This document shows, one piece after another, positions 35,665-46,900 of a stretch of DNA of 64,000 bases; positions within the stretch are counted from its first letter, which is position 1, and each line of letters opens with the position of its first letter. The position numbers were made by a program, and so were the translations under genes. The stretch comes from Saccharina japonica (taxonomy: Eukaryota; Sar; Phaeophyceae; Laminariales; Laminariaceae), in the NCBI GenBank assembly GCA_008828725.1, contig MEHQ01001945.1, positions 1 through 64,000 of the forward strand. The letters run 5' to 3'. Below the pieces are notes generated by a model. The model was not told where the DNA came from, made no database searches, and worked only from the letters and a program-made list of their open reading frames with translations.

Positions 35665-35909
35665 AGCTGCCAGCGTGTGAAACGAAGTATTTTCGTAGCA
35701 ACTTTGCGAGAGTACACGACAAAAAGAGAAAGCGGCCTACCAGTACACACTCCTTCCTTCACAAGGTCAGAATGAGAAACATAGCAGAATTGTGAGACAT
35801 CTGCACGAATAAAATGCATGACGTTTTTTTTGTGTTCAAGAAATAGGTTTGGTTGGTTTTATTTAGTGTATACCCCCCCCGTTGTGTTGAACTTGTTTTT
35901 TCCCCCGAA

Positions 35910-36404
35910 TACCCCTGGGCTTTGCGAGTTTTTTGTGCTACGACTGGCTCTCAACTTCGAGTACACGAAAACGCGTCGTGCGTCCTTTCTGGTTGCCTAC
36001 GACTGACTGCTGTCTGACGCACCCGACGCCCCCACACACCCCACCAGGAGCATGCCTCAATCTCGCGGGCTGTGGTTGGCGTTTCTGAGGAGCTGGAGCT
36101 GTCCGCAAGTGCAGTTCAAACGTTCAGTTAGAGTTTTTTTTTTGTCTCATTTTGCGCATCCCAAATTTCGACCAACTTCGACCACTGCAGCACCCCAAAA
36201 TCGAGGTGAAGACCTCCTTTGAGATCCCGCGTACGGCCAAATCTCGAGACAATCATAACCTGTGGATGAAACACTAAGCAGATACATCCGCTCTCTACTA
36301 AGGCACGAACCAGCCGAGGTCCAAATACAGCGTATCAAACTAGCGGCGGAATTATACACCGAAAACAAACATCTAGAGATTAGAGTCGCCCGGAAACCCG
36401 GGGA
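35910..36404. repeat. Segment duplicated at 36,860-37,402, copy 1
   Basis: Shared blocks include GCGGGCTGTGGTTGG, GAGCTGTCCGCAAGTG, TTTCGACCACTGCAG and ACGAACCAGCCGA, in the same order and orientation, at about 75% by eye. A minus-strand frame (SAGSCLSRERMYLLSVSSTG to WGAAVVEVGRN) is conserved with copy 2, which hints at an old coding sequence. Copy 1 ends at a LINE insertion. Confidence 0.7.
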
Positions 36405-36520
36405 GGGGGGGGGGGGGGGGCGTACTGATTCGTTTCTTCCCCAGTATTTTGACCATTGGCCACGCATCTCTTTCAAGACAGAGCACCGTTCCTACTCCTA
36501 ATAGAAGCACAATAAAATCC
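36405..36520 (-). mobile_element. LINE 3' end fragment
   Basis: About 100 bp matching the last bases of the LINE at 52-54 kb (GAACGGTGCTCTGTCTTGAA, ATGCGTGGCCAATGGTCAAA, AGTACG). It ends in a tract of 16 G (C on its own strand). The duplicated segment at 37,380-37,420 lacks it and so shows the empty site. Confidence 0.75.
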
Positions 36521-36859
36521 TCCGTGGCGCGCGTAACTCTCAGGAATCTGTTGTCGAGTACGCGCGCGTGGGCTTTTTGCCACAATACACAAACGACTAG
36601 GAACTATTATAGCCAAAGGGGTTTCCAAACAAGATTGCATATTCAGAAATCTGCTGCAAATTCCCAACAATTCAGAGTTTTTGGCCTTTTATGGGCCCCA
36701 TATATTACTACCTCTCACGATATCGTAATTTGCCTGTCAGCACTTTTTTAGAGTACGTCAGGTTACTACTTCATTTCGAAAGCTCCGCATGAAAACCAGC
36801 GAACTTTAGCTTTTTGGTGAAAGCCCTGCTTTCATCGGTATGTATCATACGCAGCCATA

Positions 36860-37402
36860 GTCCTGGGCTTCGGCGGGCAAGTCCAAGCGAACCTCCGATT
36901 TCGCGACTTTATTAGTGCATCTGGCTCGCAACTTTGAGTTCACGAAATCATCTCGTGAGTCGTTTCTGGCTGCCTACGACTGCTGTCTGGCGCACCCGAC
37001 GCCCTCACCCACCCCACTAGGAGCGTGGCTTAACTTCGCGGGCTGTGGTTGGTGCTTGTGAAGAGCTGCAGCTGTCCGCAAGTGAAAGGCAAACGTTCAG
37101 GTGGGCGTTGTTTTTTTCTTCTTCTTTTTTGTGTCGTGCCGAATTTCGACCGATTTCGACCACTGCAGTTCCCCAAAGTGGAGGTGTAGACCTCGATTGA
37201 AAACTTGCGGGGAGGCTGTGAATCCGAAGACAATCACAACCTTCTGTAGATGAAACACCAAGCTGATACACCCGCTCTCTGCTGAGACACGAACCAGCCG
37301 AAGGTCCCAACGCAACGTGTCAAAATATCCAGTAATCAACTGCACTGGAAACATATCTACCGGTCGATATCAGCGTCAACCGGAAACCCGGGGATGGGGG
37401 AT
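36860..37402. repeat. Segment duplicated from 35,910-36,404, copy 2
   Basis: See copy 1. The minus-strand counterpart reads SAGSCLSRERVYQLGVSSTE to WGTAVVEIGRN. It continues into CCGGAAACCCGGGGATGGGG without the LINE. Confidence 0.7.
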
Positions 37403-37869
37403 GGATAAGAAGACCCTCCGTGACCTGAACGTCGAAGCCGAGATACCAGAACTGCATACGAATAATAACATAGTGCCATGCCAGGAATATTACCCGGTAT
37501 TTGGTAAGACTTTTTTGTTGACTGCCCCGTCGAACGCCCATCCCCCGCCTAGTGCCCTGATCCCACGTCAAGCTCCGACCGCCCTGCTCTCGCATAGAAC
37601 GCTAAGTATATGCCAAGTTCATTCGACTCCAAGCTGACCCCTTAGGCATTAGACAACCCCGTTCGATCGTCATCTCGATTCGATCTGTACTTTTTCGACT
37701 GAGCAATATCTAGCAAAGGCCCGCAAAGGAAGAGCAAAACCTGAGATCAAAACCTCCATAAATGATAAAATGACGAGCGGACGCGCAGTCGGGAAAAAAT
37801 CACGTTTGGTACAAGCGCACCAGCGCGTGACAAAAAAAAAAAAAAAAACACTACTGTATAATCGAAACC

Positions 37870-38190
37870 GAACATGAGTCAACAGTCGAGGTGGGGCACC
37901 AGCGCTGATGGACCACCCAGCTGCCGTAAAGGCGGCATCCAGCCCTGATTATTATGCTTTGTTCGCTTTTTTTCCCTCTTGAGGCAATATTACACCCCAG
38001 AGAGTTGTTGGAGCCTATCCTGGGACCACGAACTGCACTGTGCGCGATGATTTCATGTGACAACAACAACAACAACAACAACAAAGAGACGAGCGTGCCC
38101 ACACGGCCAGCTGACCATATTCTGCTGCTGCAAGGGCACCGGCATCTTGGGGCGCGATTTCTGCGCTGGACAAGGATGCTGCCCACACCA
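37870..38190 (-). pseudogene. Unrecognised coding-like segment, copy 2
   Basis: Matches 29,500-29,690 on the opposite strand: TCCAGCGCAGA, TTGCAGCAGCAGA, GTGTGGGCAC and CAGCTGGGTGGT(C/G)CAT are shared. Between the blocks it has a (CAA)n run and unrelated sequence. Confidence 0.35.
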
Positions 38191-38480
38191 GCATTGTACC
38201 ATATACTTTGTCACGAACGTATGGTTTTAGGCTGCACAGCAGTACTCAAATCGACCAGGGACGGGACCACAGGCCATGGTAGTGGCTGCGGCGACGGGGG
38301 CTGCGTTGACTGGCGCCAACGGCACATGTCGTCCGTGTACTCTCTGCTCTCTCGATATTATGGTTGTCTAGTCTACGGGGCCATCGTAGCTGTGGTTGTC
38401 GGTATGGCTCCTTCACTCCTCGGTCGCGTACTCGGATCGTTTTTTCTTCCCCACTCTTAGTAGTGGTTGCATTCTTAATG

Positions 38481-38900
38481 AAAAAAATGCCCAGATTAAT
38501 TATACTAAGAAGCTCCTAGAAGGAGCCTAGCCGGTCTCCTACGAGGGCCTCGTTGTGGCTATTTGGCCGATCCAAACGAGTGCATGTTCCTACGTGGTAT
38601 CTGGTTTTCGTTTTTACTATTAATGGTGGTGGCATTCTGTTGATTGTACTCAGTAACACAACGCATAAGATCCATCGTATAGTAGGAGTTCCACATGATT
38701 GATAAGAATTATTGTAGTGGGATATGGGACATCGGGGTGTCTCGATTAAAAGAATGCCCAGATGACTATATTTAAGAAGCCAAAAGGAAGCCTAGCCGGT
38801 CTACTACAGCAGGGCCTCGCTGTGGCTTTTTGGCCAATCCAAACGTGTGAATCTTTCCTATATACGTAAATATCTGGTTTTCGTTTTTTCATTTTCGCTC
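38481..38900 (+). repeat. Tandem pair of a repeat of about 150 bp
   Basis: AATGCCCAGATTAATTATAC, AGCCTAGCCGGTCTCCTACG and CAAACG..ATCTGGTTTTCGTTTTT at 38,487-38,614 recur at 38,752-38,887. Just after copy 2, CCGTTTGTATGGGCTCTT (38,927-38,944) resembles the TIR of the nested element at 29,053. Confidence 0.65.
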
Positions 38901-38944
38901 TGTTATTTTTGTTTTTGTTTAAAGCGGTCCGTTTGTATGGGCTC

Positions 38945-39960
38945 TTTCTTACTTGCCAAACCTCGGCGATGTCACATTTCTGTACTTTTTTTTTTCGGAA
39001 ACGAGTGTGATGGTTACGAAATATGGGTTAACTCTGGTGAAGAGGAACACGCACATGATGATGATGAGGTTTTCACCTTAGCTCATTTTCCTGAAGTCCT
39101 GCCTGTGGTCACAAAACAGGCTGTAACAAAAAACGCCTCTCGATGGCAGAAAACCCAGAATAATACGAAATAGCGCGTGGATGACCGGTCTGCAAGCGCA
39201 CGGTGGGTGGGGTCGTGAGGCTGCCGTGAGGCTTCTCTGCCAACAAAGCCATCATGTGCTGGTAGGATATGACCCCGGAGGGGATGTGCAAGAAACTAGA
39301 CGGTCCGGAGGTGGCTGTGGCACCGCTTGCTCTTATCCGGAATACCTCGCGCGTGCGAGTTGGGCGTATCCAGCTGTGTCGTTGTTGGGCGCAATCGCCG
39401 TGAGTCGATACGAAAATGCTGTAACGATTGAAACCAAGTCTGTGAGGTTGCACCGCGACATCAGCAAGCGAGCCTACAGCGTACACACCAGCTACGAGCT
39501 GGTACACGCGCTGAACGCCAATCCTTACATTCCAGAACATTTTCGTACTACTGTAACATTTGTTTTTAGTAAATATTGATGTCATTTAAAGGGTATACGT
39601 TTTATGCGTCGGCGCCTGCGGAGTTTCTAGACGCGCCGGCATAACCTAAAATTGCTTACAACACCACCAGCACGTGATTGCCGTTGTAGCTGGTGTAGGC
39701 TTAGATTGAGGTGGCGCCAGGCTCCTCCAACGATGTCTAGACTGACGCTCCACCCTCGAACGCAGTCAATAGTCCGAGGTGCCACCCCCCAACGCGCGTT
39801 TTGGGGGCGTTTTGATGGTCAGGAGTTAGCGTTAGGGCTAGTGTTCCCCGTGCACACCCGTTTTGTTTTGAGGCTACGTTTTGAGGCACCCGTCCAGTCT
39901 ATTGCGATGGCCGCAGTATATAACACAAGGAACATCATGTCCCAAAACACTAACTATTGA
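38945..39960. other. Unrecognised ORFs
   Basis: A 108-codon + ORF ends in an acidic stretch (NSGEEEHAHDDDEVFTLAHF). A 132-codon + ORF (39,181-39,579) overlaps a 158-codon minus ORF. I recognise none of them, and the overlap argues that at most one is real. Confidence 0.25.
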
Positions 39961-39999
39961 TACTTAATTATGTCACCCCTTTGTAACGCAAACACAATA

Positions 40000-40330
40000 C
40001 TCGTACTAAAAAAACTGTTGAGTACTAGTGGTACGCTGCAACGCCAGCGGACAAAAACAAACTGTAAGATAACGTTCCCACCCACAACCACCCACCCACC
40101 CGCCCACTCACTCACAAAAAAACGAACAAAAAAACAAAGCAAAACACACAGAACGTGGGATTTGAAGACAAACTTCTGACCTCCAGAGTTGAGCACTCTA
40201 CCGCTGACCCACAATGAAGCATAGTTTCATATTTGCCAACCTCGGGACGACAACGTTCGACGCTCCCCGCTCGCCGAGCGACGATGCCTTTTCTTTCGCC
40301 GGGGACATGGAGGGCTGCTGTGGGGAGAGG
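40000..40330 (-). repeat. Composite tRNA-like SINE, copy 1
   Basis: In minus-strand order there is a leader (CCCCGGCGAAAG, GGCGAGCGGGGAGCGTCGAA, CGTTGTCGTCCC), a tRNA-like head (GTGGGTCAGCGGTAGAGTGC, then TCTGGAGGTCAGAAG, CAAATCCCACG) and a (GGTGGGT)n body. The other copies are at 46,011-46,380 and, split, 59,877-60,840. Confidence 0.65.
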
Positions 40331-40738
40331 AGGGGGGGATAAGACGGTCGCGCGACCGCGGGAGGTCGGGTGGCTTGCTCGGGAACAACCGTTGTTAAAA
40401 CGCTATACTTCAAACATACATGGCTATATATGAAGAGTCATTTAGACATCACCACGGCGACGACGACGTAGCTGTAGTTGTATTTAAGGATTTAATAAAA
40501 GTATCATCGTATTCAGTATACCATAGGGTACATGTTTTTGGTATTGCTCTTTAGACTATTAATACTGCAGGAACAGGTTCACGTTCGCTGTCTAACCCCA
40601 ACACCCTTTTCCTTGCAGTCATTCCCACAGGGATACTTCGCCCATCTCAACTGCTGCTGTCCTTTTCCCCCCTTCTCGCCTTCGGGTATTTTCGCCACCT
40701 GCAGCCTTGCGGTCCCCTCGAAAAGTAACGAAGAAATC

Positions 40739-40912
40739 ATGGTTCGACGCAGCAACACCGCTACTGTGGTGGCCGCCCTCTCCACGGTGCGCTTCTTGCG
40801 TGGTGGCACTGCTCAGTACGAGAACTGCACCATCGGCACGGTTGTCACTATCGGGAACGGGCGGTGCGATGCGAACAACAACAACCCTTCGTGCGGCTAT
40901 GACGGGGGCGAC
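40739..40912 (+). CDS. Exon 1: start, signal peptide, first Lin-Notch repeat
   Basis: ATG at 40,739 begins MVRRSNTATVVAALSTVRFL, a short signal-like leader, and leads into NCTIG, NGRCDANNNNPSCGYDGGD. The donor is GTGAGT at 40,913, phase 0. An upstream in-frame start at 40,532 would add 69 residues without homologous look, and a pyrimidine tract with CAG (40,610-40,632) lies between the two, so I prefer 40,739. The final Cys of the repeat comes from exon 2. Confidence 0.75.
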
Positions 40913-43900
40913 GTGAGTTTACCTTGAACTGTTTCACACGTCGGACAGATAGATCATCTACAGATAGATCATCTACAGATAGATCATCTACAGATAAATC
41001 ATCTACATATAGATAATCTAGATCCAATCCTGCCGTTATGGTATGCTGTGCAGGATCTGTACAGTACAGATCCAGCCCAGGAAGCCTGTCGGGTAGACTA
41101 TACGGTTCCCACCCAGCAACACGAGCTAGTTCGTACAGATCAGGAGTCTATCTGCCCTAGGAAGGATCTAGATCATGAGGTGGGAATCGATGATCTGTCC
41201 GAGGTGTGAGCTTTTAGTTGGTGGTTTTCTGTAACTCGGGTGGTGCAAATATAAACCGCGGTGCTCATGTTTTTTTTGTTTGCGATGCATGAAGCGTTAG
41301 ACGCTGTATCACCGGCAACGACCATTCGTGCGGCTATGATGGGTGTAACGTGAGGTTGTCTTGAACTGTAGTGTTGGTTCTCTGTAACGGAGGGGGACAT
41401 ACAGCGGTGCACATCAGTTTCTAGGGCTGTGAAGCGGGGCGAAAGTGCGTTGGAATTTACATCTCGCTTTCGGCAAAGCCGATTAATCGACACGTTCTAA
41501 ACAAATCGGCCTTCTCGAATATTCAGTACAATCGGACAAGTAAAGCAAGCTCCAGTCGACCCCGCCCCCCCCGGCTGGTGAGGGGACCAATACACCCGGT
41601 AACTTACTGTATGAATAAATCGCCATATAATCGTACCTATTTCGTGATTCCTATATCGATTTCCGATGCACGAAACGTAAAACGCTGCACCAACGTCAGT
41701 CGACAACACTCGCGGCAGCTCTTGAGACGGGACGCACTGCAGCAGTATTTATAGCGGGCGAGTCGCATGGTCCTTCTTGCCCAATCTGGTGTGATACGAT
41801 GCCGCGGTGGCCGATGAAATCGCCTTCCTTTTCCCCTCCCTCTGTCCCTCCCTCCCTCCCTCCCTCCCTCCTTTGACTGCCTGCGTAAACCGTATGATGC
41901 CAGTGCTGCGAGTGCACCTGTGCCGACGGGCCTTATCACTCCTGCGCGGACGCCGTCTTCGACTGCTTGTACCCTGACTGTGGTGACCCTTTAGATTCGT
42001 TTGAGGTTTCGACCTGCTACGAGGACATGAAAGGTGACGGGAAGTGCAACGAGTACAACAACACCCCTGCATGCGAATACGACGGAGGAGACGTGAGTTT
42101 TTTCTTGAACCCGGGCGACTCGTGCTGCGTTAGGGGGGACGAGTACTACGGGCGACCATAGTAAACAGGACCAAATATTGTTAGTAAAAATTCGTCAATA
42201 AAACTATGGTTTTGTCTGTTCCGTAGGTCCCCTATTTACTCAGGTCCCCCGTAATAGCATTTTTTGACAAAAAAGAAAACAAAAAAACATTTCTATCTGA
42301 GGGGGCACTCCTCAACAAAAGTCCTGCTCGATATCGCTGGACCGTTATTTTTTTTGCGTTTTACAGTTTTGCACGCCTCGCACAGATCATTCAGATCTAT
42401 TTTCCGTTTGATGACCTAGATCTTTCAAGGCAGATAGATATGTTGCCGGTCTTGGATTGAAATGATCTAGCTCATGTTGCCGGGTGGAAGCTGTGTAGAA
42501 TGCATGATCTACAGCAGTAGCACATGTTTTCCTGGGTTATATCTTGTACGACGAATACAGATCATGCACAGCCTCTCATAACGGCGGACGAGGAACTAGA
42601 TTATCTACAGTGGATAGATAGATAGATAGATAGATCATGAACTGTCGGAGGTGTGAAAATATTGCGATGGAACTAGATGATCTACAGTAGATAGATAGTT
42701 AGATAGATAGATCATGATGTGTCGGAGGTGTGAAACGTTTGCGATGTAGGCCGAGGCCATGGGATATTCATATCATTTTTCTCAAGGCCAGGTTTTGGGT
42801 GGGGTTTTAAGCGAGGAGTCTCAGAAACATCTAGTATTTTATACGTGCACCAATACCGTGCCGTGCATCCGGTGTTGGCCCACTGCGTCTGGGTGGCGCA
42901 TACCGCGGTGCGCATTTGCTTCCGATGAGTAAATTAAAAACAATCGACGCATGCTACGGTAGATGTGCACCATGTTTTTCTTTTTCTTTCTGAGGTTGCC
43001 TCACTTGCAGAGCTCGATACTAATAGCAAGTGAAAAACTCATTTTGGAGGAAAATAAAAAAAATGAAACCCGATGAGCAATCCCATGGTGGCTTAGGGCC
43101 CGTTTTAACGAGTATAAAATAAATTCAATTTGGAAAAATAAAAATTCAAATTCGCCTTTCATTGGTCAACACACGCACCAGCACCAACAATTAGGATCTT
43201 GGGGTATAATCTTTGGTGCTGGTGCGTGTGTTGACCAATGAAAAGCGAATTTGAATTTTATTTTTTCCAAATTGAATTTATTTTCCCCCCCCCCCCCCGT
43301 CACCTTCTCTGTTCCTTCCCCTGCCTCCCGTGCCTCCTCCTTCTCCTGTTCCGGCTTGCGTAAAACGTACACCAACTAGTGTTGTGAGTGTAGTTGCAGC
43401 AGCAGCAGATGTGAAGGCAGGTCTCTCGCGTGTTTGGACCCCAGCGCTGATCTAGAAATCTACGAGTGTGGGACACCGCCACCTCCCACCCTGCCTTGTC
43501 CAGCGGATGTTCAACGCACCTGGATTGTGGAAAATGCGACGGAGGCTCAGGCTCTCTCAGAAGCCGTCAGCTGCTCCGGGGGGACGTTCGAGGTGGAGTG
43601 GAGAGGAACCGTAACCCTGGACTATTTTTCCGCGCCAATTTACGTGCGCGACGGCACCGTTCTCGCTGTTTCGGGCGACGGTTCGAGCGCCGTCATAGAT
43701 GGAAATGAGAGGGTACGGCTCTTTACCGTTGTCAATGCTACCCTGCACCTGAGCGGTGTGAACATCACCTCTGGCAATAGCGTTGCCGGTGGGGCGATCG
43801 CCGCGGCGGGGTCTACCCTGACGTTGGATCGAGTGAACTTTATCGGCAACAACGCTGCCGGAAACGGGGGCGCCCTGCATGTGTCCGATGGCTCCACCGT

Positions 43901-46900
43901 GTCCTGTGTCGGGGGTGGTGTGTTTGCGTACAACACGGCGGACGTCCATGGCGGCGCCATGTACGTGACCGGCAAATCGGTGGTTTCCTGCGGCGGCTCG
44001 TGGCTCCGCAATGTGGCCGGTTACAGCGCTGGCGCACTCATGGTGGACGGCGAGTCCAGCATGTCTTGGAGCAGGGACACGGCTTTTAGGAACAACCGCG
44101 CTCGTGAGTACGGTGGCGCTGTGTACGCCAATGACGGCTCGGCGGTATCGTGGAACGCCTCTTCTACTGTGTTCTATTCCAACTTCGGGCCAGATTTTGA
44201 AGGCGGCGGAGGCGCTGTGTGCGCGGCGAACGGCTCGAGCGTGTCCTGGTCCGGGGCAACACTGTTCGACGCCAACTTTGCCTTCAAGGACGGCGGAGCT
44301 CTTTTGATTAGATCTGGCTCGAGCGTCTCATGGAGCGGGCTCACAACGTATGTGGACAATGCCCTCCAGTGGGACGGTGGACAGGGGGGCGCTGTGTACG
44401 TTGAAGGCAACTCCGCCGCTTCTTGGAGCGCAAATACCACGTATCTCGGGAATGTAGCTTTGTTGTCAGGTGGCGCTCTCTACGCGAGTTATTCAAGTGT
44501 TTCGTGGACTGGCGATACGGAGTTTCGGGACAATTCGGCGGGAGACGGGGGCGCCGTGTGTGCCAGTGGGTCGAGCCTTTCTTGGAGTGGAAACACGACA
44601 ATGGTACTCAACAGCGCTGGGTCGGGAGGTGCTTTGTCTGCCTCTTCTGGTTCCAGCGTGTTTTGGAGTGGAGGGGCGACGCGGTTTGCCAACAACTCCG
44701 CAACAGGAACCGTGGTTTCAAGTGGAGGTGCCCTTAGTTTGGTTTGGTCGGACGTGTCTTGGAGCGGGGCTACAGCGTTTGTCGGGAATACTGCTGCAAT
44801 CAGCGGAGGAGCTATCCATATTCATCAGTCGTGTAACGTGAGCTGGACCGGAGACACAACATTCGAATCGAACAGCGCAAGTTCCGAAGACGGAGGCGCG
44901 GTGGCCACGGGAACTCCAACCGGAAAATGCGACGCAGATTCGACCCTCGTCATAAACGGAACCACAGCCTTCAACAGCAACGAAGCCGGACTGAATGGGG
45001 GCGGCTTAGCTTTGTTTGCGGGGTGTGCGTTGACCATCGACACGACGGCGGAGGTCAGCTTTGTTGGTAACTCTGCCAGCGTTGCGGGAGGCGCGGTGTT
45101 CCTGTCCGTTGCCGTTATTGGCCCGTTGTTTACCGGCGCAAGTTTCATCTCCAACTCGGCCGAAATCGGGGGCGCTGTCTCGATATTCAGCTCTGGGAAC
45201 TCAGAGGAAAACCCATCTCCAACAACGTTCAACCGATGCCGGTTCATCGGCAACCAGGCAACATCGACAGGTGGGGCCATAAACAGCGCGGCTGGACGAG
45301 ATGCCATAGACGGCAGTGTTTTCGAGGGCAACTCTGCTGGGACGGGGGGGGCTCTGAGACTGGCAGGCACGGCATCCGTCTACAATTGCTCGTTTGTGGA
45401 AAACGTTTCGAAGGACGGAGAAGGGCCCGCCGTGTCAAACATCGGCTACTTCGAGAAATTCACGGATATTTACTTCAGCGGCAACGGCTTCGACTGCCCA
45501 TCAGGCACGTTCCTGGACTTCAACAACGAGGTAAGGAGCTACCAGGTTCTTTGTGTGAGGTTTAGACCCCCCTTTTTTGTTTCTTACGTGCCTTCGACTT
45601 GTTTTTTTTTTCAGAGTTCCAAATCAGATATGTGACACACGCTAAGATAGAGGTGCACCAATGTTTTTCTTAGGTTTCTGACTTGAGAAGCTCTATACTA
45701 TTAGTAAGTCACCCAAAAACTGATTTCGAGAAAAAACAACTAAAGTGCTCCCAGATGATTAAAAAAAAAACGTGGCCTGCAATTAGGTATACAAAAAATC
45801 ATGTTGCAAAGAAAAAACAATGGGTTTGGGCTAAGGAGCCCCCTTCAACCAGAAAATAGTGTAGCCATAAACTGTCACCCCTATCCAAGCACGCCTCATC
45901 TAAAAATATTGCCTGTCAGTCCATATTATTGAATACCTCTACGTATAGTGATGGTGTACAAATGGCGCATCACAGCTAACTCCGTTGTAGCTCAGCTTTT
46001 TAACACCGGCTCCCCCCCCCCCACACACACATGCACACACACAACAGCCCTCGGTGTCTCCGGCGAAATAAATAGGCACCGCGGCCAAACTCTGCGAGCA
46101 GGGAGTGTCGAACGTTGGCGTCCCGGGTGCGGTAAATAATCACCGTCCTTCTGTTGAATCAGCGGTAAAGCGCTCGACTCTGGAGGGCAGAAGCGTGGGT
46201 TCATAGACCACCTTCGTTACTTTTTTGTTTTTTTGCTTTTTGTTTTAGGGTGGTGGGTGGGTGGGTGGATGGGTGGGTTGGTAGTGGATGAGTGGGTGGG
46301 TGTGGGCGAGTGGCCGTTTTACGTTACGTTTTTGTTTTTTCAGGATACTGGTGTTGCAGTGCACCACTAATGATAATAACTACCCTACGTACAGTTGTTT
46401 TTTTTCTCGGTACGTATTGCTTTTTTCTAATGACTCTAAATGCTCTATCTATGAATACAATCATTTTTCAGCCTATTTGTATCACTTTGCTTTAATGACT
46501 CTGAATGCTCTATAGTCATTTTTCAGCCTATGCCCGAAACTTCGCGCGTAGTTTTAGTCGCTGTTGGTCATGCGATGGGCTGCGCGGGTGGCAAGCGTGG
46601 CGATGACTGAAGCGCTCGAGAGAGCGAGCGAGCGAGCGAGCGCGACGCTGATACCGTGACTGCCGCTCATGAAAAACATCAGATCATATATACATACTGG
46701 TATACACGAAGCTGTTGACTTTTGAGTTACAAACAACTTTGCGTATTCAAGAGGTTCTTCTGTGCTGATGGATGATTGAATATGGTAGATGCTCTAATCG
46801 TGTTACCATCTTGCCGGTTTCGTACATCGCTCGAACCGAGGGTACACCTATGCCACGCGCGCGCGATCACGCACGGGTGCTGCGGTAGCGGTAGCACATT

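Noticed and set aside
40532-40738. Upstream in-frame start that would lengthen exon 1 by 69 residues
   Set aside because: The added residues do not look like a signal peptide joined to an LNR, and a pyrimidine tract with CAG lies between. The start at 40,739 gives a direct leader plus LNR.
44174-45370. Minus-strand ORFs up to 181 codons over exon 3
   Set aside because: They are shadows of the GC-rich repetitive beta-helix exon.
45531-45635. C-terminal extension of the beta-helix ORF
   Set aside because: The stretch follows a consensus GTAAGG donor and reads as intron. Exon 4 joins in frame with the conserved stalk.
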